Numbered from the stretch's first letter, positions 17,781-26,888 are shown. The stretch is DNA of 64,000 nt from Nocardia carnea NBRC 14403 (GCF_000308515.1 NZ_BAFV01000124.1:1-64000); one strand, 5' to 3'. Notes: generated by a model not told the origin, from the sequence alone. Made by a program: numbers and translations.

Positions 17781-18893
17781 ATGCAAGCCGCCGACCTGAA
17801 GAAACTGAAGATTGCCGTCGTCGGAGCCGGATACGGTGGCGCGGCCGCGGCCAAAGCGCTGAGTGTGCTCGGGGCCCAGGTGAATGTGTACGAGCGGGCC
17901 ACCGAGATCCGGGAGGTGGGCGCGGGAATCGGCTTGCGCCCCGGCACGATGGACCTTTTCCGGCGGTGGGGGATCTTCGACGCGATCGCCGCCGTGAGTT
18001 CGCGCAGCGACTATTTCGAAATCCGCACCGCCACCGGTGACGAGATCATGCGGGAGGAATGGCCGGGCCGTACCGAGCAGACCACCACTCATCTGATCCA
18101 CCGCGGCGATTTCATCGATGCGCTGCTCGGTGCGCTGCCGCCGGGCATCGTGCACCTCGGGCATACGCTGGACACCGTGGTGGACCGAGGTGACCACTCG
18201 GTGCTCACCTTCGCCAATGGTGCAACCGTCGAAGCCGACCTGGTGATCGGCGCCGACGGCATCAAATCCGTGGTACGGCACCAGCTGTTCAGCGATGAGG
18301 ATCCGGTGTTCTCCGGGGAGCACGCCTATCGTGCGGTGATCTCCATCGACGATGCCTACGGAATGGTCGTCGACGACAACCTCCGGATGTACATCGGCAA
18401 GGGTACGAAGGTCTATCTGCTGCCGTTGCGGCACCGCAACCAGGTGTCCTTCGACATCACGGCGCTGTGCGACGACGGAACCTGGGCGCCGCGGGTCACC
18501 CGGGACGATATCGTCGCCACCGTCGAGGGATTCGACGAGCGGATCGTGAATATCGCGCGCGAACTGGATATGGGCACCGTGAACGTGCGCGCCGTCTACG
18601 ATATCGACCCCGTCGAGACCTGGCATTCCGAGTCGGTCGTCCTGGTGGGCGATGCGGCCCATTCGATGCTGCACCACCAGGGACAGGGCGCGAATTCGGC
18701 GATCCTGGACGGCGGCGCACTCGCCGACGCCCTGTCCACAGCGGATTCGGTCGCGGCGGCGCTGGCGTCGTATCAGGCGACCCGCAAACCGGTAACCGAT
18801 GAACTGCAGCGTATTTCGCGCCGCGGCTGGACCGAGGACGAGGTCGACGACGTGTTCCCCGGCCAGAAAACCCCCGCGCAGGCCGCGGAATAA
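17781..18893 (+). CDS. FAD-dependent aromatic-ring-type monooxygenase
   Basis: A 370-residue flavoprotein of the p-hydroxybenzoate hydroxylase/salicylate hydroxylase superfamily. Visible: the FAD-binding GxGxxG (residues 15-20, GAGYGG), the DG motif region (LVIGADGIKSVVR) and the GD motif (LVGDAAHSM). Such enzymes use NAD(P)H and O2 to hydroxylate aromatic or polyketide-like substrates in the cytoplasm. The ATG at 17781 has a GAGAAGAA site. It is third in the operon, between the PTE pair and the esterase, so it may hydroxylate the ring released by hydrolysis or prepare it for cleavage. Confidence 0.9.
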   Translation: MQAADLKKLKIAVVGAGYGGAAAAKALSVLGAQVNVYERATEIREVGAGIGLRPGTMDLFRRWGIFDAIAAVSSRSDYFEIRTATGDEIMREEWPGRTEQTTTHLIHRGDFIDALLGALPPGIVHLGHTLDTVVDRGDHSVLTFANGATVEADLVIGADGIKSVVRHQLFSDEDPVFSGEHAYRAVISIDDAYGMVVDDNLRMYIGKGTKVYLLPLRHRNQVSFDITALCDDGTWAPRVTRDDIVATVEGFDERIVNIARELDMGTVNVRAVYDIDPVETWHSESVVLVGDAAHSMLHHQGQGANSAILDGGALADALSTADSVAAALASYQATRKPVTDELQRISRRGWTEDEVDDVFPGQKTPAQAAE

Positions 18894-18906
18894 GGAGGAC
18901 ACAGCT

Positions 18907-19854
18907 ATGCCACTGCATCCCGAAATCGCCCGGGTGATCGCCGAACTGCCCGCACCGCCGGACGGCCCGCTGGACCCGGCGGCCATGCGCGCGGGGGAGG
19001 AGGCCCAGGTCGTACCGCTCGAGCAGCGCATCCCGATCTCGGCCGTCGACGACGCGACCGCGACGACCCCGGCGGGGGAGGTGCCCGTGCGGATCTACAC
19101 GCCGGTCGAATCTGCCGGAGTCACCGCGGGCTACGGCGTACTCGTGTACTTCCACGGCGGCGCCTACTTCCTCGGCAGTCTCGAAACCCACGACCACATC
19201 GCGCGGCATCTGGCGCAGGCGACCGGGTACAAGGTCGTCTCCGTCGGCTACCGGCGCGCGCCCGAAAACCCTTATCCCGCTGGGCTTCAGGACTGCTACG
19301 GCGTGGTGCGCTGGGCCGCCGGGGCGGGTGCGCACCACCTGGGCTGGGACGGCGCCACGCTCGCGCTGGCGGGCGACAGTTCGGGCGGTGGGATGGCCGC
19401 CGCGGTCGCCGCGCTGGCCCACGACGACGGATTCGACCGCATCACCCATCAGGTGCTGTTCTATCCCTCCGTCGACCTGGACTTCGACCTCGGCCGCTAC
19501 CCCTCTCTCCGGGAGAACGCGCAAGGCTACGGTCTCGAAACCGCGGCGCTGAAACCCTTCAACGCCTTCTATACCGACAGCGGCGCCGACCCCGCGGACC
19601 CGCTTGTCTCGCCGATCAAACGCGCCGACCTCTCAGGGCTCCCGCCCGCGCTGATCGTCACCGCCGAATACGATCCGATGCGCGACGAAGGCGAACGCTA
19701 CGGCGAGCGGCTCGAACAGGCCGGGGTCGCGGTGCAGGTGACGCGCTACGCGGGCGCCAACCACGGTTTCGTGCAGAACTTCTCATGGCTTCCCGAATAC
19801 CGGCGAGTCTTCGAGGAGACCGCCGCATTCCTGACCGGCCGGAGTACCCCGTGA
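18907..19854 (+). CDS. Alpha/beta hydrolase, hormone-sensitive-lipase-type esterase
   Basis: A 315-residue esterase of the HSL (bacterial family IV) group. The oxyanion motif HGGAY is at 83-87. The nucleophile is Ser158 in GDSSGG, and the acid/base partners are visible as EYDPMRDEG and GANHGF near the C-terminus. It hydrolyses short to medium acyl esters. A strong AAGGAGG site precedes the ATG at 18907, 13 bases after the monooxygenase stop. It is fourth in the operon, with its end overlapping the MBL gene. Confidence 0.92.
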   Translation: MPLHPEIARVIAELPAPPDGPLDPAAMRAGEEAQVVPLEQRIPISAVDDATATTPAGEVPVRIYTPVESAGVTAGYGVLVYFHGGAYFLGSLETHDHIARHLAQATGYKVVSVGYRRAPENPYPAGLQDCYGVVRWAAGAGAHHLGWDGATLALAGDSSGGGMAAAVAALAHDDGFDRITHQVLFYPSVDLDFDLGRYPSLRENAQGYGLETAALKPFNAFYTDSGADPADPLVSPIKRADLSGLPPALIVTAEYDPMRDEGERYGERLEQAGVAVQVTRYAGANHGFVQNFSWLPEYRRVFEETAAFLTGRSTP

Positions 19855-20792
19855 CCCGGGACGTCGCAGTCCATCCGCTCTTCTCGCCGTGGGGGCGGTT
19901 CGGCCTCTACAGCTTCTTCATCGACGCACCCGAACCGGCGATCGTCGACACCGGTATCGCGACCTCACCGGCCGAGGCCATGGCCCCGGCGTTGGCCGAA
20001 CTCGGCCGCGATATCGCCGATGTGCGCTGGATCCTGCTGACCCACGGCCATATCGACCATATCGGCGGGGCCTACGCCCTGTGGGAACTGACTGGGCGCC
20101 GCGCCCGAGTGGTGATCCACGCGGCCGACGCGCCACTGCTGCGGTCGCGGGAGGCGCATATCGGCGAGTACTCGGCAGGCCGGGGGCGGTATCTGAACGA
20201 TCCGGAGGGTGTGGCGAAACAGATCCGGGTCACGAATGCAGTCATCTCCGGTGAAATGGAGCCGGCGGTACCGGTCGAGGGCGGTGAGATTCTGTCGCTG
20301 GGCGGAGAGGTCACGGTGTCGGTGCATTCCGTTCCGGGACATACACCGGGATCGGTCGCCTACGTCCTCGACGGACAGAACGATGTATTCGCCGGTGACG
20401 CCGTGCAGGTCCACGGCGCCGCCAACGGTTTCCCCGGCTACGCGGACCCGGACAGGTACCGCGCGAGCCTGCGCTACCTACGCGACGAGATAAGGCCGCG
20501 GCGCCTGTATCTCGGGCATCCGTACCGTCGCGCGAACGGCGAACCCTACGGGGTCGAACTGGACAGCGACCAGGCGCGCGAAGCGCTCGACCAGAGTCTC
20601 GATATCGAGAGCCGCGTCCACGAATCCACTTATCGATGCCTGTGTGCGGGGTTGCCGGATACCGGCTCGGTGTACTCGCCGTTCACACCGGTCGCCGAAG
20701 ATCTCGGATACCACGGCGACCCCACTCTCGAACCCTCGCCGTTCTTCACCTCGATGCACGGCTATCGCACGCGGTTCGACCAGAAGCCCTGA
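19851..20792 (+). CDS. MBL-fold metallohydrolase
   Basis: A 313-residue metallo-beta-lactamase-fold hydrolase with the zinc motif THGHIDH (His65, His67, Asp69, His70) and further ligands in PGHTPGS and GDAV. Such proteins hydrolyse lactones, thioesters (glyoxalase II type) or esters. I start it at the GTG that overlaps the esterase stop (GTGA); the longer frame upstream runs through the esterase gene. Fifth gene of the operon. A lactone or thioester intermediate is a reasonable guess for the substrate. Confidence 0.88.
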   Translation: MTRDVAVHPLFSPWGRFGLYSFFIDAPEPAIVDTGIATSPAEAMAPALAELGRDIADVRWILLTHGHIDHIGGAYALWELTGRRARVVIHAADAPLLRSREAHIGEYSAGRGRYLNDPEGVAKQIRVTNAVISGEMEPAVPVEGGEILSLGGEVTVSVHSVPGHTPGSVAYVLDGQNDVFAGDAVQVHGAANGFPGYADPDRYRASLRYLRDEIRPRRLYLGHPYRRANGEPYGVELDSDQAREALDQSLDIESRVHESTYRCLCAGLPDTGSVYSPFTPVAEDLGYHGDPTLEPSPFFTSMHGYRTRFDQKP

Positions 20793-20815
20793 AACAGAAG
20801 AGGAGCCACCGACTC

Positions 20816-22537
20816 ATGGCCGAGTTCCACACTTTCGACGCCGGCGGGCAGACCATCCATATCCGGAAGGATCTGCGGGTGCCGATGCGCGACGGAGTCG
20901 AGCTGGTCGCCGACACCTACCAGGGGGTCACCGATACGCCGCGGCCCGCGTTGGTCGCGCTGAGCCCGTACGGCAAGGAGTTGCAGGCGCTCGCCCTCAC
21001 CACGCCACCGCAGCGACGCCCCAGCCCGATGTGGGACGGCTGTATCGAGGCCGGTGATATCGCCCGCGTCGTCGGCGCGGGCTACGTGCACGTGATCGGT
21101 GATCTGCGCGGGTCCGGCGGGTCCGGGGGCGAACATATCGGCAACTACAACGCCGGTGGGGTACCGCTCGGGCAGGATGCCTACGATTTCATCGAATGGG
21201 TCGCCGAACAGCCCTGGTGTGACGGCAATGTCGGCATGATCGGCATCTCCTACTTCGGCTCCATGCAGATCCTCGCCGCCGCCGAGCGTCCACCGCATCT
21301 GAAGGCGATCTTCGTTTCCGGCGGCCACTACGATTTCTACGAGACCACGTACCACGGCGGCATCATGTGGTTCATGCCGCGCGCCGCGCGCGAGGGACGC
21401 GGTGGCGATTCGGGCTGGGCGTTCACCGACAAGACCGGATCGCGCATGCTGGAAACGTATTCGCCCGAGGAGATCCGCGCCCGCGTCGCCGCCCGTCTCG
21501 CGGACCCGGATGTGGCTGCCTGGCCGAATCTGGTGCATGTACTGAACTATCCGAAGCACCACGAAGCCTGGTTCGACATCGTCATGAACGAACTGGACGG
21601 CGAATGGTACGAGGAGCGCAACCCGGTCAACCTGGCCGCGAATATAGAAATCCCCGTCTATCTGCAGATCGATCAGGGACGCGGCTGGACGATGGACGGC
21701 ACCATCGAGTTGTTCCACCGGCTGAACGGCCCGAAGAAACTCGATATCGGCCCGTACCCGCCCATGCAGTCACGGCCCTTCGTCGAGGAACACGACAAGA
21801 TGTTCCGCTGGTACGACTACTGGCTCAAGGGTATCGACAACGGCGTAATGGACGAACCCGCCGTAACGGTCTTCGTGGAGGGTGCATGCGAGCGCGTGAA
21901 CGCCGACCGGTGGCCGCCGAAGGATGCCGATTGCACGTCGCTGTACCTGCGCCCGCGCGGCAAACTCACGCCCGAACCCGAACCGATGGGCGCGCGGTAC
22001 GCGGCGCCCGACGGTTTCTATCAGGCGCCGCTCACTGTCACCGACAAGGTGGAGATACTGCGCTGGCACACTGAGCCTTTCGCCGAAGCCGCTGAGTTCA
22101 TCGGCACCGGTGCCGCGCATATATTCGCCGAAATAGACCAGGATGATACGAATTTCATCCTTCGGCTGTGGGACGAGGCCCCCGGCGGCAAACGCCAACT
22201 TCTCACCACCGGCTACCTGAAAGCTTCACACCGCGAACTCGACGAGCGCACCACCGAAGGCGATCCGTACCATCCGCATACCCGAGCGGTACCGGTCGAG
22301 CCGGGCGTGATCGAGGAGTACGTACTGCGCCTGTACCCGTTCGCGGCCGCGCTGCTCCCCGGCCATCGTCTCGTGGCGGAATTGTCCTGCGACGAACCAC
22401 TGGCCGACGACCACAATGCACTGTTACCGCCGGATGCGTTCCACCTGCCGGTCGGCCGCCCGGTCACCCACAAGATCTATCGCGACGCCGCCCACCCCTC
22501 CCGGCTCGTCCTACCGCTGACGAGATTTGCTCGGTGA
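20816..22537 (+). CDS. CocE/NonD family serine hydrolase (X-Pro dipeptidyl-peptidase-like)
   Basis: A 573-residue hydrolase of the S15/CocE family, whose members include cocaine esterase and alpha-amino-acid ester hydrolases. The catalytic Ser145 is in GISYFGS. The C-terminal 150 residues have the expected jelly-roll domain (KVEILRWHTEPFAEAAEFIG). No signal peptide is seen, so it is cytoplasmic. AGAGGAG lies upstream of the ATG. It is the last gene of the six-gene operon, giving it four active hydrolases, which suggests a substrate with several ester or amide linkages. Confidence 0.9.
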   Translation: MAEFHTFDAGGQTIHIRKDLRVPMRDGVELVADTYQGVTDTPRPALVALSPYGKELQALALTTPPQRRPSPMWDGCIEAGDIARVVGAGYVHVIGDLRGSGGSGGEHIGNYNAGGVPLGQDAYDFIEWVAEQPWCDGNVGMIGISYFGSMQILAAAERPPHLKAIFVSGGHYDFYETTYHGGIMWFMPRAAREGRGGDSGWAFTDKTGSRMLETYSPEEIRARVAARLADPDVAAWPNLVHVLNYPKHHEAWFDIVMNELDGEWYEERNPVNLAANIEIPVYLQIDQGRGWTMDGTIELFHRLNGPKKLDIGPYPPMQSRPFVEEHDKMFRWYDYWLKGIDNGVMDEPAVTVFVEGACERVNADRWPPKDADCTSLYLRPRGKLTPEPEPMGARYAAPDGFYQAPLTVTDKVEILRWHTEPFAEAAEFIGTGAAHIFAEIDQDDTNFILRLWDEAPGGKRQLLTTGYLKASHRELDERTTEGDPYHPHTRAVPVEPGVIEEYVLRLYPFAAALLPGHRLVAELSCDEPLADDHNALLPPDAFHLPVGRPVTHKIYRDAAHPSRLVLPLTRFAR

Positions 22538-22802
22538 TGTCCCGGCGGGTGTGCCTATGCGGGTAACGGCGTGTTGCACGGCGGTTCGCATCGTTGCACG
22601 AAACCCGTTGCTCTGAGGTTCCTTCCGGGCCTGGGCGGATCGCGCGGGAGAAATTACACTCGGCGTCGGGTTCGGGTGAAGAGCCTGTGCCCGGCTCAAT
22701 GCGTGGGCCCTCATGGAGGGCGTCGAGTAGGAACTGTCGGGCTCGGTGGGGAATGCGGGATCGACCTCGCGAGCGTGGATCGGTAGGAACTGGAAAACGC
22801 TC
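22538..22802. other. Intergenic region with no recognised gene
   Basis: Frames in this stretch do not resemble proteins. The eight-base word GTTGCACG occurs twice about 20 bases apart near its start. No terminator hairpin stands out after the CocE-type gene. Confidence 0.4.
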
Positions 22803-22964
22803 ATGGGCAAAGAAGCTCGGGACCCCACCGCGGCGCTGTCGGACCGTCTGGACGATGATCCCGCCACGACCACGGTTTCGTCGTTCGTCGTCGAGGCACG
22901 CCGCCGCGGTGTGGACCCGTCGCAGTTACTGGATGCCGATTTCTTTCTCCGCGGCACCGACTAG
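22803..22964 (+). CDS. Small hypothetical protein
   Basis: A 53-residue frame with codon use like its neighbours and a plausible protein composition (SSFVVEARRRGVDPSQLLDA). The ATG is preceded by GGAAAA. Its 3' end overlaps the convergent XRE gene by 39 bases, which lowers confidence. No family is recognised. Confidence 0.35.
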   Translation: MGKEARDPTAALSDRLDDDPATTTVSSFVVEARRRGVDPSQLLDADFFLRGTD

Positions 22965-23210
22965 CTCGCTGGGCCGGATCCCGAACGCCCGGCAGATCTT
23001 GTACAGCTGCGTCACGGTCATCGCCCGTTCGCCGTGTTCGAGCCGGGCGATGGTCTTCTTGTTGTAGCCGGTGGCCTCGGCCAGGGTCTCCTGGGTCCAG
23101 CCGCGGCGGGCACGCATTGCGCGTACCTCCGCGCCCAGCGCTGCGTCCAGCCTCGCCTCCTCGGCGGTCGCGTCCTCCGACTCGGCGGGCGTCGCATTCA
23201 TGTCGACCAT
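22926..23210 (-). CDS. XRE family DNA-binding regulator
   Basis: A 94-residue protein dominated by a canonical XRE helix-turn-helix: LGAEVRAMRARRGWTQETLAEATGYNKKTIARLEHGER, then LYKICRAFGIRPSEL (given in two parts). It has an acidic N-terminal tail and no second domain. ATG 23210 or ATG 23201 could be the start; neither has a strong ribosome site, so the mRNA may be leaderless. It diverges from the amidase/holin-like pair across a region of repeats and may repress it. Confidence 0.85.
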   Translation of the reverse strand: MVDMNATPAESEDATAEEARLDAALGAEVRAMRARRGWTQETLAEATGYNKKTIARLEHGERAMTVTQLYKICRAFGIRPSELVGAAEKEIGIQ

Positions 23211-23275
23211 TCTGGGAGGGGGCAGGGTGTTAATCAAGTGCCCGATAGCTTCGGCACGGCGTCTTCGCACCTCAG

Positions 23276-23333
23276 CCGAAAGGGACCGTATGGGGGTCTG
23301 AAGGGACTGTTCTGGGTTGAAAAAGCACCGTGC
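23276..23333. repeat. Three degenerate direct repeats upstream of the amidase
   Basis: Related units begin at about 23278 (GAAAGGGACCGTA), 23300 (GAAGGGACTGTT) and 23319 (GAAAAAGCACCGTG), about two helical turns apart. They could be iterated binding sites for the divergent XRE regulator. They were found by eye and are degenerate. Confidence 0.35.
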
Positions 23334-23372
23334 CGGGCATACTCTGAAGGTAGAGCGGTTGACTATCACCCC

Positions 23373-23391
23373 AGTTCAGAAGCCCTGAACT
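23373..23391. promoter_or_regulatory. Inverted repeat AGTTCAG-N5-CTGAACT
   Basis: A perfect seven-base inverted repeat with spacer AAGCC, nine bases after TTGACT (23359-23364) and about 80 bases before the amidase start. A good candidate operator for the XRE regulator or another repressor. Confidence 0.5.
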
Positions 23392-23468
23392 ATATCGGTT
23401 GCCGCCGGATGACAAGACGCTACCGGATTCGCGGTGCGGTTCGACCCGTACGAGGGCAAGGAGGTCCG

Positions 23469-24272
23469 ATGAGCTGGAACGGCGACCCGATATGGCTGGC
23501 CGATGTACTCCGCGACGCCGGTCTGACGGTGATCGAACACGACGGCTGGCGCGAACGCGGCCACGGCGATTTCCTCGATATCCGCGGAGTCCTATGCCAT
23601 CACACCGCCGGAGGCGGGCCGGAGGACTGGCGCATCGTGCAGGACGGACGTCCCGGGCTACCGGGACCACTCGCACAACTGGTGCTCGAAAAGGACGGCA
23701 GCTACCGGGTGATCGCGGTCGGGGTCTGCTGGCACGCCGGCCGCGGCAGCCGGCCGGGCTGGCCCACCGACAATGCGAACTACCACACGATCGGTATCGA
23801 AGCCGTTTCGCGCGGCACTCCACCCTGGGATTGGACGCCGGCCCAGCTCGACGCCTACAAACGCGGCTGTGCCGCGATCCTGCGCCGCCTCGGCCGCGGC
23901 TCCGGCGATTGCGTGGCCCACCACGAGTACTCCAGCGAGGGAAAGATCGACCCGGCGGGAATCGATATGAACGCCTTCCGCCGGGAGGTACAGGCACTAC
24001 TGGACGGAAGAGGCGAAGATATGGCCTTCCTCGACGAAAAGATCACGAACCACCACGGTGACCAGGTCACCGTCCGGACCATGCTGCATTACCTCGACAA
24101 ACATGTCGGGCTCGCGCTGGACCAGCTCGCCGGATCGGGCACCGCCCGCGGCGCGGATTTCCCGGGCTGGGAGTTCCTGGGGGACCGGACGACCGCCGAA
24201 GCGCTCGGCGTTATCGGGGCGGCCCTGAAAATCCCCGGCTTCCGCGACCCCACGAGCGACCGGCGCGCCTGA
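23469..24272 (+). CDS. N-acetylmuramoyl-L-alanine amidase-like endolysin (Amidase_2/PGRP type)
   Basis: A 267-residue protein with an N-terminal amidase_2 domain: zinc-site histidines in GVLCHHTAGGG (about 41-50), the core strand YHTIGIEAV, and a late AHHEYS...KIDPAGID block, which together give the zinc site and the DP motif seen in actinophage lysins. About 90 C-terminal residues of unknown fold follow. No signal peptide is seen, so export would need a holin. An ideal AAGGAGGT site precedes the ATG. It is followed by a small membrane protein, the arrangement of a phage lysis cassette, though no other phage genes are present. Confidence 0.85.
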   Translation: MSWNGDPIWLADVLRDAGLTVIEHDGWRERGHGDFLDIRGVLCHHTAGGGPEDWRIVQDGRPGLPGPLAQLVLEKDGSYRVIAVGVCWHAGRGSRPGWPTDNANYHTIGIEAVSRGTPPWDWTPAQLDAYKRGCAAILRRLGRGSGDCVAHHEYSSEGKIDPAGIDMNAFRREVQALLDGRGEDMAFLDEKITNHHGDQVTVRTMLHYLDKHVGLALDQLAGSGTARGADFPGWEFLGDRTTAEALGVIGAALKIPGFRDPTSDRRA

Positions 24273-24307
24273 GGCGGTGCGTCGATCCGGCCGGAGAGGA
24301 GGACAGC

Positions 24308-24676
24308 GTGATCACCGAACTGGCTTCTGTCCTCGGCGGCCTGGTCACCGGCGTCGGCGGTGTCTGCGCGGCCGGGTTGCTCAGCCGGCGCAAGCGCCGT
24401 GCCGATGCGGTTCAGGTACTCACTCAGGCGGCCGCGCAGATGGTCGAACCGCTGTCACGGCAGATCGCGGCCATGACAGCCGAATTGGAGGCACACCGGC
24501 GTGTGGTCGCCGATTCCGAACAGCGCTGCCGTCTCGCCGCGACCCAGCACACGTCCTGGGATGTCGTGGTCCGCTCGTCGCTGCTGAATCTGGGTGTCGA
24601 CGTGCCGCCCCCGCCGCCGATGACCGACGACCGGTCCGATCCGCCACGTCGTGTGGACCCGCGACAGCGGCCGTAA
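24308..24676 (+). CDS. Small membrane protein, holin-like
   Basis: A 122-residue protein from a GTG start with GAGAGGAGG upstream. Residues 5-26 form one glycine/valine-rich membrane helix, followed by RRKRR, a helical region of about 50 residues that may be a coiled coil (MTAELEAHRRVVADSEQ), and a proline-rich charged tail. Position after the endolysin suggests a holin or spanin-like accessory, but with only one clear helix this is tentative. Confidence 0.65.
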   Translation: MITELASVLGGLVTGVGGVCAAGLLSRRKRRADAVQVLTQAAAQMVEPLSRQIAAMTAELEAHRRVVADSEQRCRLAATQHTSWDVVVRSSLLNLGVDVPPPPPMTDDRSDPPRRVDPRQRP

Positions 24677-24836
24677 CCGGATCACCAGGGATATAGCGGA
24701 ACAGCGGCGGTGGTCCGGGTCGTCTGGGGCAGGGTGCGATAGCTCGTCATTCGCCTGGCTCCGGTTCGAGACATGCCACCGTCACTGTTGACCAGCTGCG
24801 GCCGGGAATGGCCCCGCACGGTGTGCCCACCGCTGA

Positions 24837-25910
24837 TCAGGCGGGCACGGCGGACGTACGGGTGGATCGTCCGACGGTGTTCAGATGCCCGATGGACTGG
24901 GCGTAGGAGGCGAGGACCCCGGTTTCGCAGTAGGGCACCCCGAGATCGGCGCAGTACGCGGCGACGATCGGCTGGGCGCGGCGCAGGTTGGGGCGGGGCA
25001 TGGACGGGAACAGATGATGCTCGATCTGGTAGTTGAGGCCGCCGAAAGCGGTATCGACGACGAATCCCCCGCGGACATTGCGTGCGGTGAGCACCTGGCG
25101 CCGCAGATAGTCGGTGTTGTCACCGGCCGGGAGAACCTCCATACCCTTGTGGTTGGGCGCGAAGGTGGAACCCATGTACAGGCCGAACAGGCCCTGCTGC
25201 ACCAGGGTGAAAACGACGGCCTGCAGCGGCGGCAACACCAGGAAGACCACGGTCAGGTATCCGGCGGCGTGTGCGAACAACGTCGCGGCTTCCAGCCCGC
25301 GCCGGGGGATATCGCGGCGCACGATGGCCCGGACACTGGAGAAATGCAGGCTCCAGCCTTCGAGCAGCAGCATCGGGAAGAACAACCAGCCCTGGTACCG
25401 GAAGATCACCCGGCGCAGACCCCGGCCCGTGCGGGCACGCAGGCTCGAATGCGCGAGTACCCCCATGACGTCGGGGTCCGCGTCCTCGGTGTTGGGATGC
25501 GCGTGGTGACGGTTGTGGTTACTGGTCCACCAGCCGATACCGACCCCGATCGCGAGGTTCCCGAAAAGGATTCCGAGCAGATAGTCCCGGTTGCGGCGCC
25601 CGGTGATCTGACGATGCCCGGCATCGTGCCCGAGGAAGGCCAGTTGCGCGAAGACCGCTGCCAGGAACGCCGCGGTACCGAGCTGCCACCACGATTCGCC
25701 GATCAGGACGAAAGCGGTCCACCCGGCGACCAGCGCGAGCAGAACGGCCGCGCCCTTCCAGACGTAATACCGCGGCCGGCGGTCCAGCAGCCCCGCGTCG
25801 CGTACCTGCCGCAGCAACCCGGAATAGTCGCTGCTCCGGGTGGTGCGGGCCGGGCGTGGTTCGTCGACCCGGTCGGCGGGAACAGCGTAGTCGGCGGCTT
25901 TTGCCGTCAT
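24837..25910 (-). CDS. Membrane fatty acid/acyl-CoA desaturase
   Basis: A 357-residue integral-membrane di-iron desaturase. The three histidine boxes are intact: HDAGH (95-99), HNRHH (132-136) and QIEHH in the C-terminal third. The QIEHH form is typical of the front-end/linoleoyl-CoA desaturase branch, which also holds mycobacterial DesA3-like enzymes. Several hydrophobic helices flank the boxes. The ATG at 25910 gives the usual family length; an ATG at 25955 is possible. Electron transfer would come from a ferredoxin/oxidoreductase pair; none is adjacent. Confidence 0.92.
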   Translation of the reverse strand: MTAKAADYAVPADRVDEPRPARTTRSSDYSGLLRQVRDAGLLDRRPRYYVWKGAAVLLALVAGWTAFVLIGESWWQLGTAAFLAAVFAQLAFLGHDAGHRQITGRRNRDYLLGILFGNLAIGVGIGWWTSNHNRHHAHPNTEDADPDVMGVLAHSSLRARTGRGLRRVIFRYQGWLFFPMLLLEGWSLHFSSVRAIVRRDIPRRGLEAATLFAHAAGYLTVVFLVLPPLQAVVFTLVQQGLFGLYMGSTFAPNHKGMEVLPAGDNTDYLRRQVLTARNVRGGFVVDTAFGGLNYQIEHHLFPSMPRPNLRRAQPIVAAYCADLGVPYCETGVLASYAQSIGHLNTVGRSTRTSAVPA

Positions 25911-26147
25911 GTGGTAACCGATCTCTGCACAGGTGTCGTTTCGCCGGTGGATCATCCGTGACCGCCGCCGGCCGACCATCGCGGTCGACTGTGCGCTCAC
26001 CCTACCGTCGCCGCTGCGCATTCCCGGTCCCGGTCGCCCGAATCGGCGGGTGACCGCGGCACCGTGCGAAACAGGCCTGTTCGTTTCCCGGTGGAGCGGG
26101 TATGCGCGATCCACCGGCAGTGTCCCGACACCGGAACGAGGCGAGTG

Positions 26148-26888
26148 ATGAGCTATCGCACCCTGATCCTGGCGACCTTGATCGCCGCCGCCTGTTCCGG
26201 CCCGGCGCCGGCGATCGCGCAACCGTTACCGCCACCGGGGGCTCCGGCCGAAAGCGTGCCGGCGCGGAGCGCGCTCTCGGTGCGCGGGCCGAACGGGTTT
26301 CGCTGGGGGACGCCGAACGAGTTCGAAACCCGAAGCGCGTTATCGATGGTCAAGCTCTACCTGGCCGATTACGCCCTGCGGCATGGTGACGGTTCCCCCG
26401 CGGACCGGATGCATGCGGAACGCATGATCCGACTGTCCGACGATGCCGCCGCCGAGGCCGTGGCAGCCGAGTACCCGCAGGCCATCGGCGCGGTCGCCGC
26501 GGAATACGGCCTGGCGCAGACCAGTGCGGGCGCGGGCTGGAACACCGCCACGACCAGTACGGCCGACCTCGCCGATTTCCTCGCCGCGAAACAAGCGACC
26601 GATCCCACCTCGCCGATCCTCGGATGGATGGCGAGTGCGCCACCCACCGCCGCCGACGGCACCCAGCAGAACTGGGGTACCGCGCGATTGCCGGGCGTCC
26701 AGGGCAGTAAATGGGGCTGGTCGGACCTTCCGCCGGCGGAGGTCGTTTCGGCCTCCTTCGGTCCGGGGTTCACCGTTGCGGCCCACACCCGCGGCAGCGC
26801 GCAAGACCAGACCGCCGATGTCGAACGGGCGCTCGCCGAGGTTCTCGCCCGGGTCGTCGGTGGTGCGATCCCGGTTACGGTGCGGTAG
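26148..26888 (+). CDS. Secreted serine-hydrolase (class A beta-lactamase-fold) protein
   Basis: A 246-residue exported protein with a signal peptide (residues 1 to about 24, ending PAIA). Motifs in the order of penicillin-interacting enzymes are visible: SMVK (Ser66-x2-Lys69), SDD (97-99, at the SDN position) and KWGW (at the KTG position). The third motif differs from the KTG of active beta-lactamases, so it may be a cell-wall or lipoprotein-type homologue rather than a resistance enzyme. The ATG has GAGGCGAG upstream. It is divergent from the desaturase and has no operon partners. Confidence 0.78.
   Translation: MSYRTLILATLIAAACSGPAPAIAQPLPPPGAPAESVPARSALSVRGPNGFRWGTPNEFETRSALSMVKLYLADYALRHGDGSPADRMHAERMIRLSDDAAAEAVAAEYPQAIGAVAAEYGLAQTSAGAGWNTATTSTADLADFLAAKQATDPTSPILGWMASAPPTAADGTQQNWGTARLPGVQGSKWGWSDLPPAEVVSASFGPGFTVAAHTRGSAQDQTADVERALAEVLARVVGGAIPVTVR

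Noticed and set aside
17580..19031. A 483-codon minus-strand frame across the FAD monooxygenase
   Set aside because: Antisense to an intact flavoprotein and without any known domain.
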